From NCBI GenBank assembly GCA_963693285.1, contig OY848917.1:33181245-33245244 (forward strand): a DNA stretch of 64,000 bases, given 5' to 3'. This document shows, piece after piece, positions 23,548-35,300 of the stretch. The position numbers were made by a program, and so were the translations under genes. Under the pieces are notes generated by a model that was given only the letters and a program-made list of their open reading frames with translations, did not search any database and was not told the origin of the DNA. Source of the stretch: Xestospongia muta. Taxonomy: Eukaryota > Porifera > Demospongiae > Haplosclerida > Petrosiidae. The stretch's first letter is position 1. Each line of letters begins with the position of its first letter.

Positions 23548-26500
23548 TTATGGATAGCAACTAATATCAGCTATATCACTACAACAATCTTTCCATATGT
23601 AACAGTATTTGTCACAATAACATCCTTTATGGGAACATACAGGTGATAGAAAAGATTGACAACATCCAGTATAATTGAGATTAAGTGCCAGACATGACCC
23701 TAAAATAAACATATAAACAACATGAATTAATTTGTAGTACTCATTTACCAGGTGGAGTGATAGTTGGTGTAGTTGATGGTTTGATTGTAGTGTCTGCTGG
23801 AGTAGCAACAGTTGTTGTGTCTGCTGGAGTAACAACAGTTGATGTAGTTGATGGTTCAATTGTTGTGCCTAGATTAGAATGATAATAAAATTAATGACGA
23901 TTGTTATATCATACAAACTATAATTATCATCATGTCAGTAATTGCATAGTATAGCTATCAATGAATTTATTTAACTCTAACAGTAGTCACTATGATTATG
24001 TATCTGACTGATAAGGTTTGAATCTTCTCACTAAGGCTCAGTTAAGTTAAGTTACTTTAAAAAACCAATAAAGGAGTAATACAAGGACTGCACATTTGTA
24101 GCAATATCATGAAATATTGAATAACAGTTATTAAAGCATATGTACTTTATAAATATTATTGTCATTGACATGTCAACTAAAATGCTATTGTACTCTTAAC
24201 AATGAGTCAAGATTTGAATTATCGTATTACATGTGAAGCCAGTCATAGCAGTTCACTTATTAGAAATTAGAATAAATTTGCTAAAATAGGAAGTGTCTTA
24301 TAACATAACAAAACAGGTTAATAGAAACCCCTGTTATCAAAGTGTAAGCAATAGGGCATATTAACAGTTAATGCAAGTCAGATTCAGTTACATACATACC
24401 ACTATAACTTTATTTTCTTCTTGTCATTATTGTGCAAAAATTGTCAAAATGACAAACAGTGTGTAGGCTTCTTATCATAAATTTAATGAATCATAATTTA
24501 TAATAATGAATAATAATTGCCACACAAATATGAATAATTAATTATATCCTAAATTATTGTGTATGCTCTACTTTTGTCCTTTATATTTCATTTTCTAGTG
24601 AACAATGATGTATTGTATTAACTAATGATATATCTTACTAGGTATATTAGTTGAAGTAGGTATTGGATAGCAACCAATATCAGCTATATCACTACAACAA
24701 TCATTCCATATGTGACAGTATTTATCACAATAACATCCTTTACGGGAACATACAGGTGATAGTGACAATTTACAACATCCAGGATAATTGAGATTAAGTG
24801 CCAGACATGACCCTATAGTAAACATATAAACAACATGAATTAATTTGTAGTACTCATTTACCAAGTGGAGTAATAGTTGGTGTAGTTGATGGTTTGATTG
24901 TAGTGTCTGTTGGAATAGGAACAGTTGGTGTAGTTGATCGTTTAGTTGTTGTTTTTGTTGGAGTAGCAACAGTTGGTGTAGTCGATCGTTTCGTTGTTGT
25001 GTCTGTTGGAGTAGTAACAGTTGGTGTAGTCGATGGTTTCATTGTTGTGTCTGTTGGAGTAGCAACAGTTGGTATAGTTGATGGTTTGATTTTAATGTCT
25101 ACATTAGAATGATAATAAAAATTAATGACGATTGTTATATCATGCAAACTATAATTATCATCACATCAATAATTCTATATTATTACTACTTAATTAATAT
25201 ATGTACTCGTAGAAAAAATTTCTAAATCAGAAAAAATATACCATTATTATGCCATTAAAAACACACGGGATTTGATCACTCGCAAGGTGAACTCATTGTG
25301 AACTGCATTGCCTCTTATATGTGGTGGCAAACTAACATCATTTAGCTACCTCTTGAGCAAGGGTTCTACAAATGAATACAATGGTGCTTTTAATGGCATT
25401 GCTATCACTGTAAAAATTGATTTGTTAATTTAACCAATATATTGCTATACATGTATGATGAAAAAGTAAACACAACACTTTTTTATTACTGATGTGCTAC
25501 TGTTTATGTAGTTAGTAGTACGTTAGTAATCAAAACAGTGTTATGTTTACTTTTACATCGTATTTAGTACATGCAACTTGTATAACAATATATTGGTTAA
25601 ATCAACAAATCATTTTGACAGTTTAATCGTAATTATTTCAAAACAAGAAAGTGAAGATTTTGTTTCCATTTGAGTTTCTTTGTTTTAACAATCATTACCA
25701 GTAGATAATTTTGTAACAACCAAAAGTATTATTGAAAGAAAATAGCACATCGAACTGTACTCTAGGATTCTATTTACCACCTAGATAAAATCCAAACACT
25801 GAATTAACTAATACATGTTATACAGGTTGCATAGGAAAAATGTAAACATAATACTATACTTGATTACTAATGTACTAAGAGATTGATAGTTTTGTAGCTA
25901 CATAAACAGTTGTACATTAGTAATAAAAACAGTTTTGTGATTGCTTTTTTAACAAAATTAAGTTTGCAATTGCAACCTGTATAACCAAATGATGATTAAA
26001 TCAACCATCATTTTTTACAGTGAGGATCTTTGTTTAACTATTATATATCAAATAAAGTAAATTCTTCATCACTCTATTGACAGCTATAGTTACTATAGTT
26101 TTGACAATTACTGATAATTTCTAAAAAAAGGGAATATAAAGGCTGTGTCATAACAATAAAAATAGCAACTGTTGTAACAATGTTACACCTAAAACATAAC
26201 CATCTGTCAAAACTTTTTGTCTAAATAGTGAGATCATAAAGAGAATCTTAATAGGTCTGATAATTAACAATAAGCTATCTAGTATAATCACTGTAATAAA
26301 GCATGGCATGAACCTATAGGTTGGATATATTTCATAATGTCATACTGGTTGTATTAATTATATTGGAGAGGTTGTAACTTCACTTGTCTTGATAATGAAT
26401 ATGCCAAAAACAAAATAAACTGTTATGATTAGTACTCACTACTGACTAGTGAGTCATCTCTTTTTCATCAAAATAGAGCTGACTGAACATGATATTCCTA

Positions 26501-28239
26501 GTAGTGTTATAAATAAACCACTTCAAAGTGCCTCTGTAGCTGCTTTAAGATGGTGGCTTGTCTGAACTAAGTTAATACACTGTAAAAATGATGGTTGATT
26601 TAACCATCATTTGGTTATACAAGTTGCAATTGCAAACTTATTTTTGGTAAAAAATGTAAACAAAGTTGTTTTCATTACTAACATACTACTGTTTATCTAG
26701 CTACAAAACCATCAATCATACATCGGTAATCAAAATAGTATTTTGCTTACATTTTACATTACAACCTGTATAATCATGTATTAGTTAAATCAACCAATCA
26801 ATTTTTATAATGTATTGTGCTATTATGATAAAAAGGAGATAACTCACTAGTCACTACACTATTTGTTAAGCAATTATCTCTGAAATGATAATACAACAAA
26901 CGTTTGTGGCTTGCTTTTAAACAGAAATGATTATTTTTTGTGACCTTTTCAGGAAACTTGAGCTTTATGTAAATATTGTTGTATAGTTCAATCTTCAAAC
27001 TTTAATTGGTATATGTGTAAAAACAAAAAATAGTACTGTATAGGAGTCATAATATCAGAAACATTGAGCTTTTCTTCATTGACTTCATAGTAAACTGTTA
27101 AAAAATAGGACTGGAATGTATCCCGGAAATCACATCACATTATTAGTGAATATTAAATTCCTCAGACCTTTACATGAAAAGATCTATTAGACTACATATC
27201 ACATTAATGAAACTATGTTAACCAAAGTTTGGTTGAAACTATGTTTTTAATTCTACACATAGATTTATTGTTATTAAGTATTATTACAATGTGAGTTGTT
27301 CTTTTAATTTTGAATACCTCAAACTTCCTGGCTTATTTAAATAGCTTAGTAATAACAAATGCAAAGAAAAGTATATGTAGTAATATAGACAACTTACCAG
27401 TACAATTAGTACCCATATATCCAGTACCACTACAATTACATATGTAATTATCAGGGGGAGATAACAATATACATGATCCTCCATTTTGACAAGGTTTATC
27501 TCGTAGACAGATATCAATCAGATTACATCCATTACATGTAGCATTAGGAACTTCACCAGGACCACAGGTATAGTTACATTCTATATAGTATAGGATCAAT
27601 GTATTAACTACAAAATTAGTTTACTTACCACATGTAAAGTTGGTATTAGCATTGGCAGCATAGTTAGTTGGACATGATGTAGTGCACATATTATCAAAAC
27701 CAAAGAATGGACAACAGTCATTACTAGATGATACACAACTTCCTTGTCCCATATTCCTGCAGGTTGCACTACACTCTATTTATGTGTTATTAATAATATC
27801 AACAATAATATTATGTTAACTTACCTGAACAATGGTTAGAATCACCAAGAAGATTTTCAGGTACACAAGTAAAACAATCTCTTCTTTTCCTTGGATTTGA
27901 GGGAGGAGTTTCAAGACCATCATTAGTTACTGCACTCCATGTACCACTTGAACACTGTAGCTGAAAGTGTTGTGTTTGTTGTGGTTGTCCACTGTTAGGA
28001 GTGAATGTAGCTATAATAGATACTCTACGATAATTATCTTTAGTTGATCCTTGAGCAAGACAAGTATAATTATGTGATGATACAGTTGGATCATATGGTG
28101 CTCCTCCTGCATCTGCATTTTGAAGTAGATCTGCCAATTCACTCTCTATATCAGCTACTGTAGGGAGAAGACATTGTCCAGTAGCTAATGGCAGTATTAC
28201 TATCAGTACAACTGTTAAGAACAGAGGTATCTTCATCAC
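23548..28239 (-). CDS. Gene C: secreted Cys-rich / EGF / (Pro-Thr stalk - SMB) x2 protein, 475 residues
   Basis: Seven exons: 28239-27825, 27775-27629, 27580-27398, 25098-24862, 24812-24639, 23868-23749 and 23699-23548. They total 1428 nt in one frame. The head exons are 415, 147 and 183 nt, identical in length to genes B, D and E. Signal peptide MMKIPLFLTVVLIVILPLAT; Cys-rich exon with NDCCPFFGFDNMCTTSCPTN; EGF-like exon with ICLRDKPCQNGGSC and GYMGTNCTG. The stalks are 79 and 40 codons of Pro/Thr repeats such as PTVATPTDTTMKPSTT. The two SMB domains have CDKYCHIWNDCCSD and CDKYCYIWKDCCSD cores. The last ends CYP-stop just before a would-be donor, so the gene ends here. Predicted secreted; function unknown. 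Confidence 0.78.
25406..25622. mobile_element. ACTGTAAAAATTG foldback MITE, copy 1
   Basis: The left arm CACTGTAAAAATTGATTTGT is inverted at the right end (caacaaatcattttgacagt). The element has nearly full-length inverted arms around a short spacer, in the intron of gene C. Confidence 0.65.
26576..26814. mobile_element. ACTGTAAAAATTG foldback MITE, copy 2
   Basis: TACACTGTAAAAATGATGGT at the left; the right end TTTTTATAATGTA is its degenerate inverse. TA dinucleotides at both ends suggest a TA target. Same family as 33735-33990 and 35786-36026. Confidence 0.7.
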
Positions 28240-28400
28240 TCTGCTTGATTTAAAGCGCTAAGTTTAAAATAAAGAACCTCGCTGAAACGTTTTGTTACAA
28301 TTATTAATTTTATTAATAATAACTAAACTGCTGATACAGCAAGTAGGTATGGTCAATTGTAGAAGACTATATAGTGTCTTATTATCTTTGAATTAATAAT
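28240..28400 (-). promoter_or_regulatory. Conserved upstream block of gene C
   Basis: Shared with the four paralogues, including gaacctcgctgaaacgtttt and ctgatacagcaagtaggtat. Intact here, whereas in gene B it is split by a MITE. Confidence 0.45.
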
Positions 28401-28409
28401 ATAGATCTA

Positions 28410-28575
28410 AATTGTTTGGTGGGTCAATTAAAATGTTCAGAGATAGTCCAGTTGAATATTTTACAGAATTCCACTTGTTATAATGATATCAATACCAGTA
28501 GGGATAGTTATATTAACTATAAGAGTTATAGTTATAATAGCATCATTGTTGGAAGATACAATGAGGAGGGTACTA
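28410..28575 (-). pseudogene. IgGFc-like exon fragment
   Basis: Matches the 3960-4160 part of gene A exon 2 in reverse, with stops and small deletions. It lies just upstream of gene C. Confidence 0.6.
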
Positions 28576-28614
28576 TAAACCAATAGTATCAATATGTACT
28601 AGTTACCCAAGGAC

Positions 28615-28755
28615 CCAAGGGATTTTGATATAATTATAACATGTGATAACGCACACACATCCTTGGATGCCTCCCAGGTGGCACACAAACAGACAGATTT
28701 TAACTACATGTGGGTCATCCCACATAAATTGTAGATTCCATGGTAACCTATCTGA
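28615..28755. repeat. Dispersed repeat, copies at 28.6, 47.0, 51.3 and 55.85 kb
   Basis: Shared core gattttgatataattataa, then tgcctcccaggtggcacaca, then cagattttaactacatgtgg and gtcatcccaca. Three copies precede or flank integrin pieces; one (55.83-55.92 kb) is just upstream of RUNDC1. Confidence 0.65.
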
Positions 28756-28837
28756 TGTTAACTACAAATTAATTAATAACTATAAACATTTTATAGTTTA
28801 GATATAGACAAGAGCATCGATTTCACTCTGTCCTCCA

Positions 28838-29046
28838 TGGCTCAACAAGTACTATTATATTTTATACTACTAGCTTCATTAGTCACCTTTGGAGCACCTC
28901 AGGTTATCAACTGTACTACTCTCATCACTTGTTCACAATGTATTTCAACTTCTTCTTGTGTCTAGTGTTCCACTCCTGATAGTGCTCAATGTCTATCTCA
29001 AGATAATACTAACAGTTGCAGGAAAGATGGTTTACTTCAATATGCA
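28838..29046 (+). pseudogene. Beta-integrin N-terminal fragment (signal peptide and PSI)
   Basis: Starts MAQQVLLYFILLASLVTFGA and continues into the PSI domain (INCTTLITCSQCISTSSC), then a TAG replaces the expected Trp codon. Homology ends at about 29046, where gene-family intron sequence begins. A dead fragment. Confidence 0.82.
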
Positions 29047-29294
29047 TAAAAAGAATAAATAGTACTATATAAGAGTCACAATGTTAGGAACATTGAGCTT
29101 TTCTTCATTAAAAGATGTTAAAAGATGGCACAGGAAAGTAGCCTAGAAGTCACATCATGTTATTAGTGAGTATTAAATACCTCAAACTTTTAAATGAAAA
29201 GGTCCATTAGAGACTGCACATCACACAATAGTTACAAGCATAATTACAAGCAATATTAAAGAGATATCTCCAATATATTCTAAAAGTATTGGTA

Positions 29295-29425
29295 ACTTAC
29301 GCAAACAATGACTTGAATCACCACCAAGAGTATTGTCTACACAAATAAAACAGCCAGTTCTCAGAGTAGGATTTGATGGAGGAGTACCAAAATCTTGATA
29401 AGTTACTGCACATGTCAGTCTAAAG
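29295..29425 (-). pseudogene. Orphan fragment of family exon 1
   Basis: The minus strand encodes CAVTYQDFGTPPSNPTLRTG then CFICVDNTLGGDSSHC, matching the end of exon 1 of genes B-F. It has no start or signal peptide. At about 29230-29290 lie traces of the alternative Cys-rich exon 2 seen in gene E. Confidence 0.7.
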
Positions 29426-29819
29426 AAAACCTATGATTAATTGTTTACTCTTATATATGGTCACTTGCACAAGACTATAAAGTTATTAACTTTAAATTAA
29501 TTCTATAGATCTGTGTCGAATCCCTGTCTTGTCAGTCTGAGGGACACATTTGCTACCAAGAAAGGTCTAAAGGATTTACTATAATTTGACTTCTAGAAGT
29601 GCATGGTCCTGGCACTAAGATGACTTTTATGTAGAATCACTTTTGAAAAGACATGTCTCATAGCAATAGTCTACTTACTGACTCGTAATTCTCACAAAGT
29701 TGGTATTAAAACTCTCATACTGGTTAGTAATATACATATCTATAGTTTTCATTCATTCAGTTATTCATCTATATATCATTCTATTATAAACTCAATAACT
29801 CGTCCAAAATAGCTCAGTC

Positions 29820-30185
29820 ATAAGTCACAAGCAAATGTTCCTGGTGTAGGTCCTCCACCACATGTGTGTCCTGAATAGACAGCAATTGGTTTGTTTGAAA
29901 TGACTTTTGAGCCTGTTAGATCATTTGGTAAGTCAATTAAAAATGTTTGGAGAAGTTTATTTGAATTTTTTACAGAATTCCACTTTTTATTATGATATGA
30001 ATACCAGTGGGGCTCAGACCATGAGGGATAGTTATATTACTGTAAGAGTTGTAGTAATAATAGTAGCATTGTTGTAGATACAATGATGAGAGTACTAAAA
30101 GAACCAGCAGTATTACTTCCTGTGGAAATATCATAGTAAACATTTTCATTGACAGGATATCCCCAGGTATATGGAATCCGAGGAC
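29820..30185 (-). pseudogene. IgGFc-like exon fragment
   Basis: Same segment of gene A exon 2 as 18181-18535 (GYPVNENVYYDISTGSN, NITIPHGLSPTGIHI), with frameshifts. It breaks off at the same point as the 18.5-kb fragment, after ggatatccccaggtatatgg. Confidence 0.72.
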
Positions 30186-30530
30186 AGACATTCCAATTCC
30201 TATTTCCTATTCTAAACAAACGGGATTATACAGAGTTAGAATGTCAGTCCTCAGCTTTCGTAAATAACAGTCATACAATATACAACCAAAGTCAAGAACC
30301 CAACCCAACTGGAATCATCTCCCTGATGCTCAATTCTAAGAGACAGCTCATGGTACTCCCACTCTGTGTTTTACTAAGTAACAAAGAAAGCCTAGATGAT
30401 TGTGCACATGCAAGGAATGGAATAAGGAATGAGAAATTGAAAGTTATCAAGGTCATTAATTGCAATTTTAAAATACAGTAGGATGTGATTTAGAAATAGA
30501 AAATAGGAATTGGAATGTTCATTTTCGGCT
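30183..30530. mobile_element. Second hAT-like MITE-like element
   Basis: Inverted arms cattccaattcctatttcc (left) and aaataggaattggaatg (right); the right end reads cggcttccgt, related to the 17580-17814 element. The left terminus is truncated after ACAG. The interior is non-coding. Confidence 0.5.
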
Positions 30531-30534
30531 TCCG

Positions 30535-30645
30535 TAACTACTAGAGAAGTAGGTGTGTGTTTCCTCTTTCTTGATGCTGCTGGGCATGGTTAAGACTTCA
30601 ATCTCTAAGACACAAAGAGTCTCATAGTAAGCCTATAACCCAACT
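30535..30645 (+). repeat. Copy of the RUNDC1 5' region
   Basis: ctagagaagtaggtgtgtgt, then cctc-tttcttgatgctgctggg, then gagtctcatagtaag match 55925-56020, just before the RUNDC1 start codon. The copy stops short of the coding sequence. Confidence 0.7.
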
Positions 30646-30744
30646 GGAAACATCTCGCTAACACACAATTCTAAGAGACGCCTCAAATATGAGAAGATAC
30701 ATGAAAGAAATACCTAGGAAATAGAAATTGGAGTGTCCCTGGGT

Positions 30745-31000
30745 TATTTAACAATCATAATGAAAGAAGAATGCAAAGCTGTATATATAATAAAGCCATA
30801 TAGAGCTTCTGTCACTATTGTTCAGATTTGCCATCAGAATTCTCATGGAATCCCACTGTCCCATATCATATCATTCTACACAATATGGGACTGTTAGATT
30901 ATGGACAGCATAGCAACCTCCTAGAGGTATCCTGAAACCTAAACCCTAAACATGGAACTGTGGGATTATGAACTGTCCTGTAGAATCTTATAGGCAACCT
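30745..31000. repeat. Repeat shared with 39.35-39.55 and 52.40-52.53 kb
   Basis: Shared blocks tagagcttctg and ttgccatcagaattc, then gga-tcccactgtcccat and ggattatggacag-atggcaac. Two of the three copies lie just upstream of integrin copies. Confidence 0.6.
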
Positions 31001-31339
31001 AGCAGTATTCTCATGGCAAAACTTAGACATGAATATGTTAACACTAAACTAGCTCACTAGTATATATGTATTAACTGAGGGATAGTTTATCCAGTTAAGC
31101 ACATGAAGTTGTAGGGTATCAGTTTAGAAACAGCTGGTACATGTACACTGCAGTTTGTTAAATGAAAAGAAAAAAAGATCATTATATTATTTCCCATAAT
31201 GGATCTATTCAAGAGTCATCCCTATTGTCTTTTTGAATTTACTGACAACCTTAAAAGAAGTGCAATCTGTCTTCTGTCTGCAAAAGTGTTACAAGTATAG
31301 AATTTAAAGCGTAAACAATTCCAACTAATCATAACATCA

Positions 31340-32330
31340 TCTTCTTGACTTAACTGTGCTATTGTTATGATTTTGTATCAAAACACCATTTTAATAACAA
31401 GTTGTTAAAGAACCATAATAATAACAAATACAAAACAATTAATTACTACAACAATAATAGTTTTGCTGTTTAAACAAATCTATGCTGTAAAAGTAACAAC
31501 ATAAAGTTGCTGTCAAAAGGCATAGCAACAAGCCAACAATTATCTATATTAATTCTGGTTTCAAAAAATTAAAACTAAAATTTAACTAAAAATAACACAC
31601 ACATTATTTATTTAATTGATAACACCTACAAAACAGTACTACATAGTCATGAAGCTAGGACAGTGTATCACTCATTAAAATTCACATCATATCTATAGTG
31701 AAAATAATATATTAATAAACACTTGATAATTAATATATCTTATAAAGATGATTCGTTAACTATGTGTACATACAACTACTTCATACACTAACGATTAGAA
31801 AAACATCGTTAATTCAATTACAAAATCATTCGTTATTGACTGGACCATATTTGACTAACACATATTATACTTTGTAGTTACTATATACTTTGTTCATTGA
31901 TATAGTATAAAATGAATTCAACAATCACCGACAGAAAAACATTTGACTTATACAAGCTAACAATGAATTAAATTAATCCTAACACAAAGTGCCAAATGAT
32001 GAGCAGGACTGATATTGCTTGAACCTTCTCACTAATGCTAAGTAATACTAAGTTTCTGTAAAGGACCAATACAGGACTAATACAAGGGCAACAATGAGCA
32101 GCAAAATCAGTCAATATTGAACAATAAATAGTACAATTAGTAAAGCATAAAGTAAAATGTATGTTTACATTATGTTTCTAAATAATGTGATTTTTTGATA
32201 TTAGTGTCAATGACATATAAATGAAAGTTATTGTATTCAGTCAATGAGTTTTGTTATGAGTTATTTTATAAATGAAGCCAGTCACTTCATATACATATTG
32301 TTTTAAAAATTCATTTGTATTATTATATAA
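31340..32330. repeat. Duplicated intergenic block (copy 3 of 3)
   Basis: Collinear with 11300-12990 and 21001-23200; shorter because it runs directly into the last SMB exon of gene D. Confidence 0.7.
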
Positions 32331-32370
32331 ACAACATGAATTAATTTGTAGTACTCATTTACCAGGTGGA

Positions 32371-35300
32371 TTACTTGGTGTGGTTGGTGCAATTTATATT
32401 AGCTATATCACTACAACAATCATTCCATTTGTAACAGTACTCATCACAATGGCATCCTTTATGGGAACATACAGGTGATCGTGACAATTTACAACATCCA
32501 GAATAATTGAGATTAAGTGCCAGACATGACCCTAAAATAAACATATAAACAACATGAATTAATTTGTAGTACTCATATACCAGGTGAAGTAGTTGGTGTA
32601 GTTGGTATTGGATAGCAACTTATATTAGCTATATCACTACAACAATCATTCCATTTGTGACAGTATTTATCGCAACTGCAATCTTTGTTGGTACATTGAG
32701 GTGACTTTGACCAATCACAACATCCACTATAACCAAGATTAAGTGCCAGACATGAACCTAAAACGAACATATGGACAACTTGATTTAGTTTGTAGCACTT
32801 ATTTACCAGATGAAGTAATAGTTGGTGTAGTTGATGGTTTCATTGTTGTGTTTGTTGGAGTAAAAGTTGTTGTAGTTGATGGTTCGATTGTTGTGTCTGT
32901 TGGAGTAACAGTTGTTGTAGTTGATGGTTTCATTGTTGTGTCTGTTGTAGTAATAGTTGTTGTAGTTGATGTTTTGATTGTTGTGTCTGTTGGAGTAACA
33001 GTTGTTGTAGTTGATGGTTTCATTGTTGTGTCTGTTGTAGTAATAGTTGTTGTAGTTGATGTTTTGATTGTTGTGTCTGTTGGAGTAACAGTTGTTGTAG
33101 TTGATGGTTTGATTGTTGTGTCTGTTGGAGTAACAGTTGCTGTAGTTAATGGTTTCATTGTTGTGTCTGTTGTAGTAACAGTTGTTGCAGTTGATGTTTT
33201 GATTGTTGTGTCTGTTGGAGTAGTAACAGTTGGTGTAGTTGATGGTTGGATTGTTGGGTCTATATAAGAATAGCAATAAAATAATATAAAAAGATAATTA
33301 TGACATCAGTAATTGTATATTATTGCTACTTAATATATAAAGTCATAGAAAAATTTTCTAAATCAGAATTATCAAATATTATTATGCCATTAAAAACACA
33401 TAGGAATTGATCACTTGCAGAGTGAACTCATTGTGAACTGCATCACCTGTTAATCATTGAGTTATTTTTACTATTGGTAATAACATAGACCATATCTTGT
33501 TTATTAAGTTTTCATGTGGTGGCAAGCTAACATCACTTAGCTACCTCAGGAGCAATGGTTCTACAAACTATACAATGGTGCTTTTTAATGGCATTGCTAT
33601 ATATATAATCATAATTATTTCAAAGCAGGAAACTCCAGATTTTGTCTGAACTAAAGTTCATATTGTGCTACTACAATAATATAAATAGGAAATGATTCAC
33701 TAGTGAACTACATCAACTGTTAGTCATTGAGTTATACACTGTAAAAATTGATTCATTGATTTAACCAATATATTGTTATACAGGTTGTATGTAGCAAACT
33801 TAGTATGATGTAAAAGTAAAGTAAATATAACTCTGTTTTGATTACTTTTGTACTACTGTTTATGTAGCTAATAGTACATCACTAATCAAAGCATAAGCAT
33901 TTACTTTACTTTTACATCATACTAAGTTTGATACATACAACCTGTGTAACAATATATTGGTTAAATCAACGAATCAATTTTTATAGTGTATTTACTGTTG
34001 ATAATGACCTCAGACCATTTCTTGTTTATTAATTTTCACATGATGGCAAAATTGGAAATGCAAGCTAACATTACTTAGCTACTTCTGGAGCAAGGGTTCC
34101 ACAAACTATACAATGGTGCTTTTAATGGCATTACTAATTATAATTATTTCAAACCAAGAAACTCAAGATTTTTTTCCATTTGAGTTTCTACTTTGTTTTA
34201 ACAATCATTATCAGTAGATAATTTGTAACAACCAAAAGTATTATTGAAAGGGAATAGCACATGAATATGTACTATAGGATTCTCTCTAACTCTTAGATAT
34301 AAGCCAAAGATCCTTATGTAAAAATAATTATATATCAAATTAAGTAAATTCTTCATCACTCTATTGCTTTGATAACTATAGTAACTGTTGTTTTGACACT
34401 TACTGATAACTTCTAAAAAAGGAAATATAAAGGCTGTGTCATAACAATAAAAATAACAACTGTTGTAATACTATTACATCTAGAAACATAACCATCTGTC
34501 AAACTACTTTGTCTAGCTAGTGAGATCTTAAAGAGAATCTTAATAGCTCTGATAATTAACAATGAGCTATCAAGTATAATCAATGTAATTAAGCATGACA
34601 TGAACGTATATGTATAATATCATACTAGTTGTATTTATTATAATAGAGTGGTTGTAACATGTTCATAGTCACTTGTCTTGAGAATGAATATGCCATGATG
34701 AAACTATGGTAACCAAGGTTTGGTTGAAACTATATAAAATTTTAAAGTTTACATCTAGTATCATTGTTATTCCATATTATTGCAATGTGAGTTCTTCTTT
34801 TATTTGGAAATATCTATAACACTTTACTAGCTTAGTAGTAACAATTGCAAAGAAAAGTATATGTAGTGATATAGACAACTTACCAGTACAATTAGTACCC
34901 ATATATCCAGTACCACTACAACAATTACATGTGTAATTATCAGGGGGAGATGACAATATACATGATCCTCCATTTTGACAAGGTTTATCTCGTAGACAGA
35001 TATTAATTAGATTACATCCATTACATGTAGTGTTAGCAACTTCACCAGGGCCACAGGTATAATCACATTCAATATAGTATAGGATCAATGTATTATATAC
35101 ATATATAATGCCTTTCATAAACAATCAATTCATAGGACAATAGTAGACAAAACAGTATTACATGTATATGTTTGTAGCAGACAGAAAGTATTCATTAAGC
35201 AAACTGTAAGTAAACATTTTTTTACAGTTTGCTACATGCAACTTTTATAACCATATTTTAGTTTTAATAAAACAACCAGTCAATTCATCACTCTATTGCT

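Larger units (their letters stand above)
25099..27397 (-). other. Long intron 3 of gene C, made of mobile and family repeats
   Basis: It holds ACTGTAAAAATTG foldback elements at 25406-25622 and 26576-26814, a partial one near 25905-26030, and a copy of the small hydrophobic reading-frame repeat at about 26110-26305. No exon compatible with phase 1 was found. Confidence 0.55.

Noticed and set aside
13199..28239. Genes B and C as one long gene through 23548-17437
   Set aside because: Gene C ends in an in-frame stop (CYP-stop) before the would-be donor, and gene B has its own signal-peptide exon and the conserved upstream block.
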